From assembly GCA_014874235.1 (NCBI GenBank), contig JACWAC010000007.1, forward strand, positions 1-16,663: DNA of 16,663 nucleotides, in the 5' to 3' direction. The translations under genes were made by a program, and so were the position numbers. The notes beneath the pieces are model-generated. The model saw only the letters and a list, made by a program, of their open reading frames with translations. It did not search any database and had not been told where the DNA came from. Positions within the stretch are counted from its first letter, which is position 1; each line of letters starts with the position of its first letter. Shown in pieces: positions 1 through 7,331 of this stretch. This stretch comes from Thermoplasmatales archaeon. Lineage in GTDB: Archaea > Thermoplasmatota > Thermoplasmata > Thermoplasmatales > GCA-001856825.

Positions 1-10
1 GTTTTATGGA

Positions 11-523
11 ATGAGCATAGCGATCGGTATAATGACGATTCCCGTTACGGTCTTTCTCTACAGGAGCGAGGTAACAAGGGATTTCTCTTCTTCCTTGATT
101 TTTTTCATTCTTCTGGTTACTTCTTTGATAGTCCTGATATTCTTCGTTTCGATAATAGACTTCAGGTGGGGGTCTACCATACCTGCAATTTTCATTACGC
201 CAGTGCTAATAGAGGAATTCAACTTCAGGTATCTGCTCCAGCGCATTCTGCTGAGGAAATATTCTCCCTACGCTGTCGTACTCTTTCAGGCAATTCTCTA
301 TTCTGTCTACTATTCGAAGTACGCAGTATCCGATGGTGGAATCGGTTATCCGTTCCCGTACAACCTGATACTGGTGAGTTCGATGTTCGGAATGGGTCTG
401 ATGTACGGATTGCTGGCAAAAATTTCCAAGAACTTCTACCTTCCTGCAACGATCCATCTTCTGATATGGTCGGTATTTCCATGGTTGCCGCCTGCAATAG
501 CATCAACCATTTTGCCGGCGTAG
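11..523 (+). CDS. CPBP-family (Rce1-like) intramembrane metalloprotease, probably 5'-truncated
   Basis: Hydrophobic protein of 170 residues counted from the first in-window ATG. The reading frame is open to the window edge, so the true start may lie outside. The CPBP (PF02517) signature E-E-x3-R is visible at residues 68-73 (IEEFNFR), and a final helix carries His149 (ATIHLLIW), fitting the third family motif. The usual second motif, F-x3-H, is not clear: the corresponding helix (around residues 90-102) is Tyr-rich and has no His, so one predicted metal ligand may be missing. CPBP proteins are usually 200-300 residues with several helices before the EExxxR helix, which also favours N-terminal truncation. 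Members are membrane peptidases of varied roles (prenyl-protein processing, bacteriocin immunity); the substrate here is unknown. The gene ends 54 bases before the next plus-strand gene, which has its own TATA box. Confidence 0.7.
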   Translation: MSIAIGIMTIPVTVFLYRSEVTRDFSSSLIFFILLVTSLIVLIFFVSIIDFRWGSTIPAIFITPVLIEEFNFRYLLQRILLRKYSPYAVVLFQAILYSVYYSKYAVSDGGIGYPFPYNLILVSSMFGMGLMYGLLAKISKNFYLPATIHLLIWSVFPWLPPAIASTILPA

Positions 524-545
524 AGATCATTCAGTTACGTACGAG

Positions 546-557
546 ATATTTTTTAAG
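546..557 (+). promoter_or_regulatory. TATA box for the membrane iron-sulfur protein gene
   Basis: The A/T-rich run ATATTTTTTAAG sits in the 54-base gap after the CPBP gene. Its centre is about 26 bases upstream of the ATG at 578, the usual archaeal TATA-to-transcription-start distance. This predicts a leaderless mRNA starting at or next to the ATG, in line with the absence of a Shine-Dalgarno sequence there. Confidence 0.6.
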
Positions 558-577
558 TAGTCTCAGTTCAACCGTTA

Positions 578-2539
578 ATGAACTCGATGGACATCATCGC
601 ACTGGCAGTTATAGCTTCAATGATCTCCATCATCCTGTATACCGAAAGAGTAATGTCTGCTGGCCCGACCAGCAGACTGAAGAGGTACGTGCTCTACTTC
701 GTACTCTTCATGATGGCAACCATGTTCATCGGTCTTGGCTGGTATCTGTCTGTTCCGCCTGGTTTCCTGAACACTATCATCGCTTTCAACATTTTCATGA
801 TACCGATGATCGCATTCATCGTACTGTTATTCTATTTTTACTCCCTTGAAAAAAGGGCCCCTAAAAATTATGACAGGCTCGTCTTTCCGTCTTTCTTCGT
901 TGTCAACGAACTCTTCATGACCTATTTCATCTTCGTCATTATAGGGGTCAAGCTCTCATCGAACATCTGGATCGCAATACCCCAAATGGTGAATTCGCTC
1001 GTTTTCGTTATTCCGATGGGGATCGAGATGGTTTTCTCAATCGTCCTCTTCAAGATGCGGGGAACCGCAAGATACCTGCTCATAACGCTTGCACTTATGG
1101 ACACAATCTCACCTGCCATTTTCACTCAGTATCCGTTTCCATTGCTGATCGCGAATGCTATGATAATGGTGGGGGGAATGATAATCCTTCTAGAAGAGGT
1201 AGCAACATCCAAGACAAGAATAGTCTCGGACAAGAAGAGGATAATCGACATCTCCATAGCAATCTATCTCCTGAATTCCCTTGGATTCTTAGCAGCATAC
1301 TCGATGGGCTCCCACCTAACAGAGAATTGGTTCCCATATTCATTATCAATACTGACGGGGATGCTGTTGTATTTCTTCTTCGTCTTCTCCGGGAGAATGA
1401 ACAATACTGTTACGAGCTGGGTAGAGAGGAAGTGGTGGCTTTTCTATATCCTCTTTGCTACATTTGCGGTGGAACTGATAATGAGCATCCCCCTGAACGT
1501 CTTGGCCGGAATATTTACCACAAGTTCGAAGGGATTGTTCTCATTCGGATACCTCGTCACCAACAATACCCTGCCGGCCTTTTCTGGAAATGTCTATCTG
1601 TCCATCTTGCCGTTCATCGGAACGGTCGCAAACTCTCCCACGTTCCTTCTTCTGATGGGACTCGAGATGGGTGCGCTTGTTGTTATCAGGATCAAGAGGA
1701 TAAAATGGTTCGAGAAGAGGGTCAACCTTTCGTTTGCCCTTCTGGCTTATTTCACCTACACCCTCTACGGACCGAAATTCATCTTCAATTATGACAAACT
1801 GCCCCTGTGGCCAAATGTGGGAGCACTGGGACCAGTCAGGGGAGACCTGATAATTCCCATGCTCTTGTCTTATGCAGTTTACGCAATACTCGCCCTCCTC
1901 TTTGGGAGAAGGTCGTACTGCGGCACCCTCTGTCCTTCCGCCGTAATGTACGGGGGTACTCTGGGTCAGGAAATGATTGCAATGAACTACAAGTCTAAAA
2001 CGAGCATGAAGAACATTGGCAGCAAATATTCCTCACTTGTCCAAAGGATTGCTGCGGGTGCATGGGTCTTTATGCTCATCTCTGCAGGACTCAGCGTTGC
2101 CGTGTCGATACGTCTCATAAATCTTCCATACGACCCAGCAATCCTTTACTCTTTCCTGATATGGAACACGCTCTGGTACTTCTTCTTCATATCCATTCCA
2201 TTTGTAGGAATGAGTCCTTGCAGGAGATATGGCTGGTGCACTACCGGTCTGTTTGTCGGTTTCTTCAGCAAGCTCGGCTTCTTCAAGATCAAAGCGGTGG
2301 ACCCAAACGTTTGTTTCACGTGTCCGACGAAGGATTGCGTTACAGCGTGCGAAGTGGGGCTTGGCGACCTCCCTGCACAATTCATAAAGAACGGTTTCTT
2401 CAAGAGTCAAAAGTGCGTTGGTTCAGGATCGTGCATTGCTGCCTGTCCCTACGATAACATTCACTTCTACGACATCAGGAACTTCGTCAAGGAGAGGCTA
2501 GGTCCCAAAGGCACGAACGCTGAGAAGATAGATGTTTGA
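578..2539 (+). CDS. Polytopic membrane protein with C-terminal NapH/NosR-like ferredoxin domain
   Basis: A 653-residue protein. About 12 hydrophobic segments fill residues 5-560, followed by a cytoplasmic-looking ferredoxin tail. Near the membrane lie two Cys pairs typical of NapH/NosR-type membrane ferredoxins: C448-x3-C452 (RRSYCGTLCPS) and C548-x5-C554. The tail has a first cluster motif C579-x2-C582-x4-C587-x3-C591 and a second motif that reads C613-x2-S616-x2-C619-x3-C623-P, with Ser where the second Cys is expected. It probably moves electrons across or along the membrane between a quinol or ferredoxin pool and a partner. The partner is unknown; assignment as NosR is not warranted, because no nitrous oxide reductase is nearby. 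Start at 578 is chosen for the TATA spacing; an in-frame ATG at 587 is the alternative. The 3' end overlaps the convergent minus-strand operon by 42 bases. Confidence 0.75.
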   Translation: MNSMDIIALAVIASMISIILYTERVMSAGPTSRLKRYVLYFVLFMMATMFIGLGWYLSVPPGFLNTIIAFNIFMIPMIAFIVLLFYFYSLEKRAPKNYDRLVFPSFFVVNELFMTYFIFVIIGVKLSSNIWIAIPQMVNSLVFVIPMGIEMVFSIVLFKMRGTARYLLITLALMDTISPAIFTQYPFPLLIANAMIMVGGMIILLEEVATSKTRIVSDKKRIIDISIAIYLLNSLGFLAAYSMGSHLTENWFPYSLSILTGMLLYFFFVFSGRMNNTVTSWVERKWWLFYILFATFAVELIMSIPLNVLAGIFTTSSKGLFSFGYLVTNNTLPAFSGNVYLSILPFIGTVANSPTFLLLMGLEMGALVVIRIKRIKWFEKRVNLSFALLAYFTYTLYGPKFIFNYDKLPLWPNVGALGPVRGDLIIPMLLSYAVYAILALLFGRRSYCGTLCPSAVMYGGTLGQEMIAMNYKSKTSMKNIGSKYSSLVQRIAAGAWVFMLISAGLSVAVSIRLINLPYDPAILYSFLIWNTLWYFFFISIPFVGMSPCRRYGWCTTGLFVGFFSKLGFFKIKAVDPNVCFTCPTKDCVTACEVGLGDLPAQFIKNGFFKSQKCVGSGSCIAACPYDNIHFYDIRNFVKERLGPKGTNAEKIDV

Positions 2540-3850
2540 AAACCACATTATTGGAAGGCTGACAGCGAGGATGAAGACGGAGAAGTCAATGACTTCAATC
2601 TCGGTGAAACCGGAGAAGATGGGTACCGAATAGATGGTCAGGTACAGGAATACCGCAGTTATCATCGTTTCCATAGAGAATATCAGCTCTATGAGACCTA
2701 CCTTGGTAACGATTCTCCGATTCTTGAAGGAGAGAGACAGGATTAGTCCCGCTGCAAGCCCTGCTAGATTGTAAGCCTCAAAAACCCATGGGGAGGAGAG
2801 TGCCTCCTTGATCAGGAATGGCCAGAACATCAGGCTCTGGATCGCGAATGCACCCGCTATTGAATAGGAGGGCAGGGACTTCTTTGTAGGAATTGCGAAT
2901 CCGAGCAGGAATCCTGAGATTATTGAGAGGAATGATACGAACCCGAATATTGCGAGGCTGTAGACCATTCCCGTCGACACAATGACGAATTCTGCCGCGA
3001 GTATTGCGATGAACAGGACAACTACCAGCCAAGATCTGAATCTGGGAAGTTTCATTCTGACGGGATTGTGAAGATATAAATTCGTCAATAGAAGGAGTCC
3101 TGCCGAAAGGAAAATGAAGTAAGGCAGGATGGAGATGGCTAGCGAAGATACCGTACCTGACAAGATGCCTATGGTGTTTTCGCACTGGCAAGCAAGGGCG
3201 ACAACTACTGCACTTGAAACAGAATAAGTGCTCTCTGATCTGTATCCCGTTACGATCAGGACGGTGTTGTCTGCAGTCAGGTATGCTATGAGCGGAAAGA
3301 AAATCGCAGTCAGAGGCGAGAGAGTCAGACTGGCACTCCTTAACGCTATGACCAGGCCATAGGCGTAGGTGAACGGAACGCCAAGCGGAGAAGAATTGTC
3401 GTAGATGGAAAAAGCGTATCCTTGGGAGGACGCCGCTCCGCTGAACAAGGTGAATCTCAAACTCGTGGACAGGACCAACAGCAGCATGAAGATGGCGAAC
3501 GCAACCGTGCCAGTTGCGACATCCGAACTCCGTTTCTTAAGTGTGAAAAACCTGAATGATATCACTGCCGAGACGAGATAAAATGGGGCTACTCTCCATA
3601 GGCCCTCCACTGCCATTATTGCCGTCAACAAGACAGAAATGAAGAACGTAATCAGGTACAGCCTCCCCAGCCTGTTTCTCAAGATGGCTGCAAGGAGAAA
3701 ACCACCAAGTATTGCCACTTCAGCAAAGACAAGTTCCGGTACAAGGCTCCGTTCTACGATTACATCTCCGAGAAGGAAGGGGACGTTCCACAGCGCAGTT
3801 GTCAGTACGAAGGGAAGCGCTTCTAGAAGCTTGCTGGCCCTCGTGTTCAT
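2498..3850 (-). CDS. Unrecognised polytopic membrane protein, last gene of the oxidase operon
   Basis: A 450-residue, very hydrophobic protein with roughly 12 predicted membrane segments and short charged loops. I do not recognise the family. Its ATG overlaps the TGA of ctaB (ATGA, 3847-3850), so translation is probably coupled to ctaB and it belongs to the oxidase operon. The one striking local motif is C221-Q-C223-E224 (3179-3190) in a hydrophobic stretch, residues 210-240, followed by many small residues. A close Cys pair in a membrane helix beside Glu could bind copper or heme, or act in thiol chemistry. By position, a role in copper or heme delivery or oxidase assembly is reasonable, but this is inference. 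It lacks the conserved His pairs expected of heme A synthase (CtaA). The 3' end overlaps the convergent iron-sulfur gene by 42 bases. Confidence 0.75.
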   Translation of the reverse strand: MNTRASKLLEALPFVLTTALWNVPFLLGDVIVERSLVPELVFAEVAILGGFLLAAILRNRLGRLYLITFFISVLLTAIMAVEGLWRVAPFYLVSAVISFRFFTLKKRSSDVATGTVAFAIFMLLLVLSTSLRFTLFSGAASSQGYAFSIYDNSSPLGVPFTYAYGLVIALRSASLTLSPLTAIFFPLIAYLTADNTVLIVTGYRSESTYSVSSAVVVALACQCENTIGILSGTVSSLAISILPYFIFLSAGLLLLTNLYLHNPVRMKLPRFRSWLVVVLFIAILAAEFVIVSTGMVYSLAIFGFVSFLSIISGFLLGFAIPTKKSLPSYSIAGAFAIQSLMFWPFLIKEALSSPWVFEAYNLAGLAAGLILSLSFKNRRIVTKVGLIELIFSMETMITAVFLYLTIYSVPIFSGFTEIEVIDFSVFILAVSLPIMWFSNIYLLSVRAFGT

Positions 3851-4725
3851 AGTATTCTCAGTATCGAACCCACAATCAGTATCGCGAGTATCGCTGTCAA
3901 ATAGTAGTTTGTGGAAAGGAACGTTTTGATTGCCCTGGATTCCATTCCACCTCTCCTGCCGAACTTTAGGATTGCAACTCTTGATATCAGATATATTGAG
4001 AAGGGGATCAGAAGATATCTGTACAGAATTGGTAATCCAATGTTTATCAAGAGGGGAATCAATGAGAACGCTATCAGCAGCGCGGTGCTTCCAACGACAG
4101 CATCTATAGCCCTCCTTTCATTGGTTACGGATGGAAGCATCGGAATGCCCGCCGACCTGTAGTCATCCCTGTACTTTATCGCAAGAGACCAGAAATGCGG
4201 TGGAGTCCATAGGAACACCACGACAGCAACGAAAACGGAAGCCCAAGACCATGGGCTACCGACTGCAGACCAACCGGCCAGTGCGGGAAAACTTCCAGCG
4301 ATTCCACCTATCACGATGTTCCACGATGTCTTTCTCTTGAGTACGACCGTATAGAGAACAGAGTAGCTCAGGAAGCCAAGGAATATCCAAACTGTGGTAA
4401 TCACGTTAAGAAAGACCAGGGAGATCAATAACGAAGATACTAGTAGTACTGGGATTGATACAAGATATCCCAGATAACTGCTTGAAGAAATTCTCCACAT
4501 TGTCCTGTTCATTTTCGAGTCCACGTCTCTGTCAAAGTAGTTGTTTGCAAGGGAAGAAGAGAATGATGCCAGAGTCCCTGAAACCAACAGAGGAACTATC
4601 TTCCAGATCAGAGTGAAGTTCTTCAAGGCAAGGAAGAATGTTGTCACTGCGACGAGGTCCAGCAGAACTGCTATTCCCGGTTTCGTGAGTCTGAATGCAC
4701 TACCAAATCTTCTCATTGCTATCAT
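3847..4725 (-). CDS. ctaB: Protoheme IX farnesyltransferase (heme O synthase)
   Basis: A 292-residue UbiA-superfamily integral membrane prenyltransferase that adds farnesyl diphosphate to heme B to give heme O, needed by heme-copper oxidases. The first Asp-rich motif is N61-x3-D65-x3-D69 (ANNYFDRDVD). The family hallmark around residues 172-198 reads TPPHFWSLAIKYRDDY followed by RSAGIPMLP, which distinguishes CtaB/Cox10 from other UbiA enzymes. Length is normal for the family, with about eight to nine helices. ATG at 4725 overlaps the cupredoxin gene by 26 bases; an in-frame ATG at 4716 is an alternative. Its place directly behind the oxidase subunits and cupredoxin says it serves this oxidase. 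No heme A synthase (CtaA) gene is in the window, so whether the oxidase carries heme O or heme A cannot be told here. Confidence 0.93.
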   Translation of the reverse strand: MIAMRRFGSAFRLTKPGIAVLLDLVAVTTFFLALKNFTLIWKIVPLLVSGTLASFSSSLANNYFDRDVDSKMNRTMWRISSSSYLGYLVSIPVLLVSSLLISLVFLNVITTVWIFLGFLSYSVLYTVVLKRKTSWNIVIGGIAGSFPALAGWSAVGSPWSWASVFVAVVVFLWTPPHFWSLAIKYRDDYRSAGIPMLPSVTNERRAIDAVVGSTALLIAFSLIPLLINIGLPILYRYLLIPFSIYLISRVAILKFGRRGGMESRAIKTFLSTNYYLTAILAILIVGSILRIL

Positions 4726-5254
4726 TCGAAATCAAGGCAAATTCATTCGTGTTCGGCACGTTTGAGGGAATCATTCCGGAACCTGTGGGCGAAGCGGCAG
4801 AGGAATTGTTGGAAGATGAGTTGACGTAGAGCAGTCCCCTCATGGTATAGGGATGAACAATACACCAGTAGGTGTAGACTCCCGGGCTCGAAAATGACCA
4901 GTTTACCCATGTGACCGATCCGACCGTGGTCGGTATTTGAACGTTGACAACGTAATCGTTTAGGCTCGAACTTTCATTTGTTCCTGGATTAATGGTCAGC
5001 GTGTGAGCCAACCCATCCTGCCCTATGACCTTGAATGCGAGCAATGTGTGAAGTTTTTCATTGAGCGTGGGATTTGGCGTAGAATTGTAGTTCCATCCAT
5101 TTGCATTTGCATAAAGAACTATGACCTTCGTCTGGTTGTAAGACCCCTGAGTGAAAGAAGCTGCTCCTCCCGGACTGGTCAGGAACCATGCGAATGAAGC
5201 TCCCGCTACTACAAGCACCAGTACAAACAGCACTATCGGAGTAGCCTTGTTCAT
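4700..5254 (-). CDS. Membrane-anchored blue copper protein (cupredoxin), probable electron donor to the oxidase
   Basis: A 184-residue protein with an uncleaved-looking N-terminal membrane segment (residues 5-27) and an extracytoplasmic cupredoxin domain. Type 1 copper ligands are all present: H84 (LAHTLTINPG), C131, H134 and M138 in YWCIVHPYTMRG. The H-x3-M spacing is like azurin. Several N-x-S/T sequons suggest surface glycosylation. The C-terminal 40 residues are low-complexity (Ser/Asn/Pro) with no anchor. Its ATG overlaps the subunit I stop codon (ATGA, 5251-5254), and a good Shine-Dalgarno (GGAGAGGTG, 5263-5271) lies 8 bases upstream. The single Cys separates it from a CuA domain. It most likely shuttles electrons from a quinol-oxidising complex to the CuA centre of subunit II, the role of sulfocyanin or halocyanin in other archaea. 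It does not show clear similarity to sulfocyanin itself. Confidence 0.85.
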   Translation of the reverse strand: MNKATPIVLFVLVLVVAGASFAWFLTSPGGAASFTQGSYNQTKVIVLYANANGWNYNSTPNPTLNEKLHTLLAFKVIGQDGLAHTLTINPGTNESSSLNDYVVNVQIPTTVGSVTWVNWSFSSPGVYTYWCIVHPYTMRGLLYVNSSSNNSSAASPTGSGMIPSNVPNTNEFALISNDSNEKIW

Positions 5255-6888
5255 ATCGGTTGCACCTCTCCTTCAAGCGAGTTGTCGTTGCTCATCACCG
5301 GAGCCTGGTATGCGGAATATGCAAAATTGATCAGGAAAATAAGGAATCCAATCCCCAGTATCACTCCGCCGATTGCTGCCACGTCCTGATACGTCTGGAA
5401 TATGCCGAAATACCCAGCCACTCTTCTTGGCATCCCTTCAAATCCGCCTACAAGCCAGAAACCCGACATCAAAATTGTACCAACAGAATTGAGGTAGAAG
5501 TGAACTTTGGCAAGGGGTACGTTGTATGTCCTTCCTCCGGTAAGCGTCGGGAAGAGAACGTAGATGGCTGCAAATGCCATCCCCGCTGTCATTCCTATGA
5601 AGATCCAGTGGAAGTGCGATGTTATTGCATAGGTTCCGTGGATGAATGCATTGAGTCCCACATCTGCAGAGTAGACTCCAACAACTCCCCCTATTATAAA
5701 ATCGATGATTCCATTCAGTACAAACAGCATGGGAACTGTCAGCCTTATTCCTCTTGCAGTCCAGAGGGTAGCTATCCAGTTGAACACCGACATCGCTGAT
5801 GGAATAACAACGATGAACGACGTGGTGGAGAACATCAAGTCCCATATCGTGCCAAGACCGCTATTGAAGAGGTGATGACCCCACACAAGTGCGCTAAAGA
5901 CCATCAAGAGGAGCAGAGAGAATACTCCGGCTCTATAACTATAGAGAGGCACTCCTGCGTACTTTGGAAGCATCTCATAAATCAGGCCGAAAGCAGGAAG
6001 AATCGCCACGTAAACCAATGGATGACCCCAGAACCAGAACAAGATTGCATAGGTCAGCACGGAGGAACCCTGAAAGAAAACAGGATTGATCAGATCGTAG
6101 ATCAAATAACCGTTCGCGATGGTCGAAACCGGAGCGGACGTTATTATCAGAACGGCACTGGAAACGATAGACCACGAGAACAGTGAAATCTTTGAAACGG
6201 GTATTGACTTGTTCCTATCTAGGAATATCATCTTCAGAAATATTATTGATGAAACAGTTGCAGCGACCTGAATCAAGCTCACTCCTATCAGGGTGAAGAA
6301 GGAATAGGAACCCCCGCCCGCAATCGAAAGCTGGTCCACGAGGGGGTAATAGAAGTACCAGGAGGCCGTACTCCTTGAAAAGATTATGAACAGCGAACCT
6401 ATGAGAAAGAACCAGTACATTATCGAATTAACAATTCCAAGGTTGTCCCTTTCAATCATGTTGGCAGAGGGCAGTAGGTAGTATCCCAGAGCAAGTATGC
6501 TACCGACTGCGAACCCGTAGAGCATAATGGTTCCATGCGCGGTAAGCAATATGTTGTACTGAATTGGGGTCAGGAATGTGGGAAACGGATACCAGAGTGA
6601 TATCCTCATGCCTACTCCCGCAAGTCCTCCAATGAAGAACAGAATAACAGTCGTTATCAGATATCTGATTCCGATTGATTTGCTATCATCCATGAAGAAA
6701 GCAGAGAAACTTATCTCTCTTCTCATTCTGGAAAGGAGTAGATTGGACTGTTCCCTAGAGAGGCTCGATGCAGATTCTCCGATCAGGTTTCTCCTGTAAT
6801 CCATTGAGAAGTAGTAGAGGAGGAACACCATTGCTATTATGGCAGCAATCGTCGAGCCGAATACGGCGAGTACAAACGAGAAGCCCAT
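5251..6888 (-). CDS. Heme-copper terminal oxidase subunit I, with extra N-terminal membrane segment
   Basis: A 545-residue catalytic subunit that reduces O2 to water and pumps protons. All metal ligands are present: H118 and H427 (low-spin heme), H289, H338 and H339 (CuB), H425 (high-spin heme), and Y293 of the cross-linked His-Tyr pair (WGHPLVY). The helix-VI Glu of A1-type enzymes is Leu291 and there is no YS motif. The K-channel Lys position holds S367 (PSAMSVFNW), as Thr does in ba3. This points to a B-type or divergent enzyme, although EGMPRR and SHFHW look A-like. The core starts near residue 70; residues 1-70 add one membrane segment (5-27) and a charged linker. The start overlaps the subunit II stop (TAATG, 6886-6890). 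No separate subunit III is present. Confidence 0.95.
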   Translation of the reverse strand: MGFSFVLAVFGSTIAAIIAMVFLLYYFSMDYRRNLIGESASSLSREQSNLLLSRMRREISFSAFFMDDSKSIGIRYLITTVILFFIGGLAGVGMRISLWYPFPTFLTPIQYNILLTAHGTIMLYGFAVGSILALGYYLLPSANMIERDNLGIVNSIMYWFFLIGSLFIIFSRSTASWYFYYPLVDQLSIAGGGSYSFFTLIGVSLIQVAATVSSIIFLKMIFLDRNKSIPVSKISLFSWSIVSSAVLIITSAPVSTIANGYLIYDLINPVFFQGSSVLTYAILFWFWGHPLVYVAILPAFGLIYEMLPKYAGVPLYSYRAGVFSLLLLMVFSALVWGHHLFNSGLGTIWDLMFSTTSFIVVIPSAMSVFNWIATLWTARGIRLTVPMLFVLNGIIDFIIGGVVGVYSADVGLNAFIHGTYAITSHFHWIFIGMTAGMAFAAIYVLFPTLTGGRTYNVPLAKVHFYLNSVGTILMSGFWLVGGFEGMPRRVAGYFGIFQTYQDVAAIGGVILGIGFLIFLINFAYSAYQAPVMSNDNSLEGEVQPI

Positions 6889-7331
6889 TAAGTGACCACC
6901 ACCGTTCCTCTCATCTCGTAGTGTAACTCACCACAGTATTCAACGCACTCGAAAATGTACGTACCAGCCTTCATCGGTTCTATCGTGACCTGATTTGGGT
7001 GACCCGGAACAGCATAAGATTGAACTCCGAATGCCGGGATGTAGAAGTCGTGAATAACATCCTTGCTGTTTACGACCAAGGTGTAGGTTGTGTTTGCTTT
7101 GAGAACGAGTTTGTCAGTGGTAATCGTTCCATTTGGATACTGGAATGCCCAGGCCCACTGGTATCCAGTAACGTTGATCACAGTTCCCACTGGGTCGCTG
7201 GAGACTGGGTTGGAAATATAATTCTGATCGGAAGTAAGGTATGCAGCATTGGAAACAGCTGCCCATGATAGAATGGCTACTACGGCAACTATCCAAATCA
7301 CCTCTACCAATAGTTTATTCTTCAATGGCAT
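6888..7331 (-). CDS. Heme-copper oxidase subunit II with CuA centre
   Basis: A short subunit II (147 residues from ATG at 7331; GTG at 7334 is an alternative that adds one residue). One membrane segment (about residues 7-29) is followed by a cupredoxin-fold CuA domain on the outside. Counting from the ATG, the CuA ligands are complete: H94, then C129-x-E131-x-C133-x3-H137-x2-M140 (FECVEYCGELHYEMRG). The aromatic patch YQWAWAF near residue 60 corresponds to the electron-entry region. Intact CuA means the enzyme takes electrons from a small metalloprotein and not directly from quinol, which matches the cupredoxin two genes downstream. A single-helix subunit II is seen in B-type oxidases such as ba3. 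The start overlaps the preceding gene by 17 bases, so translational coupling is likely. Confidence 0.93.
   Translation of the reverse strand: MPLKNKLLVEVIWIVAVVAILSWAAVSNAAYLTSDQNYISNPVSSDPVGTVINVTGYQWAWAFQYPNGTITTDKLVLKANTTYTLVVNSKDVIHDFYIPAFGVQSYAVPGHPNQVTIEPMKAGTYIFECVEYCGELHYEMRGTVVVT

Noticed and set aside
166..849. Plus-strand open frame of 227 codons spanning the CPBP gene end and the start of the iron-sulfur gene
   Set aside because: It overlaps two genes with clear motifs and membrane segments in another frame, and its own product is Cys/His/Arg-rich with no membrane or domain pattern, typical of a shifted-frame shadow.
578..2539. Assignment of the membrane iron-sulfur protein as NosR or NapH
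   Set aside because: Only the Cys-pair arrangement is shared; no N-terminal FMN-binding domain of NosR and no nitrous oxide or nitrate reductase gene is present.
4700..5254. Cupredoxin as a second CuA subunit II
   Set aside because: The ligand loop has a single Cys (C-x2-H-x3-M), so it can bind only type 1 copper and not the two-Cys CuA site.
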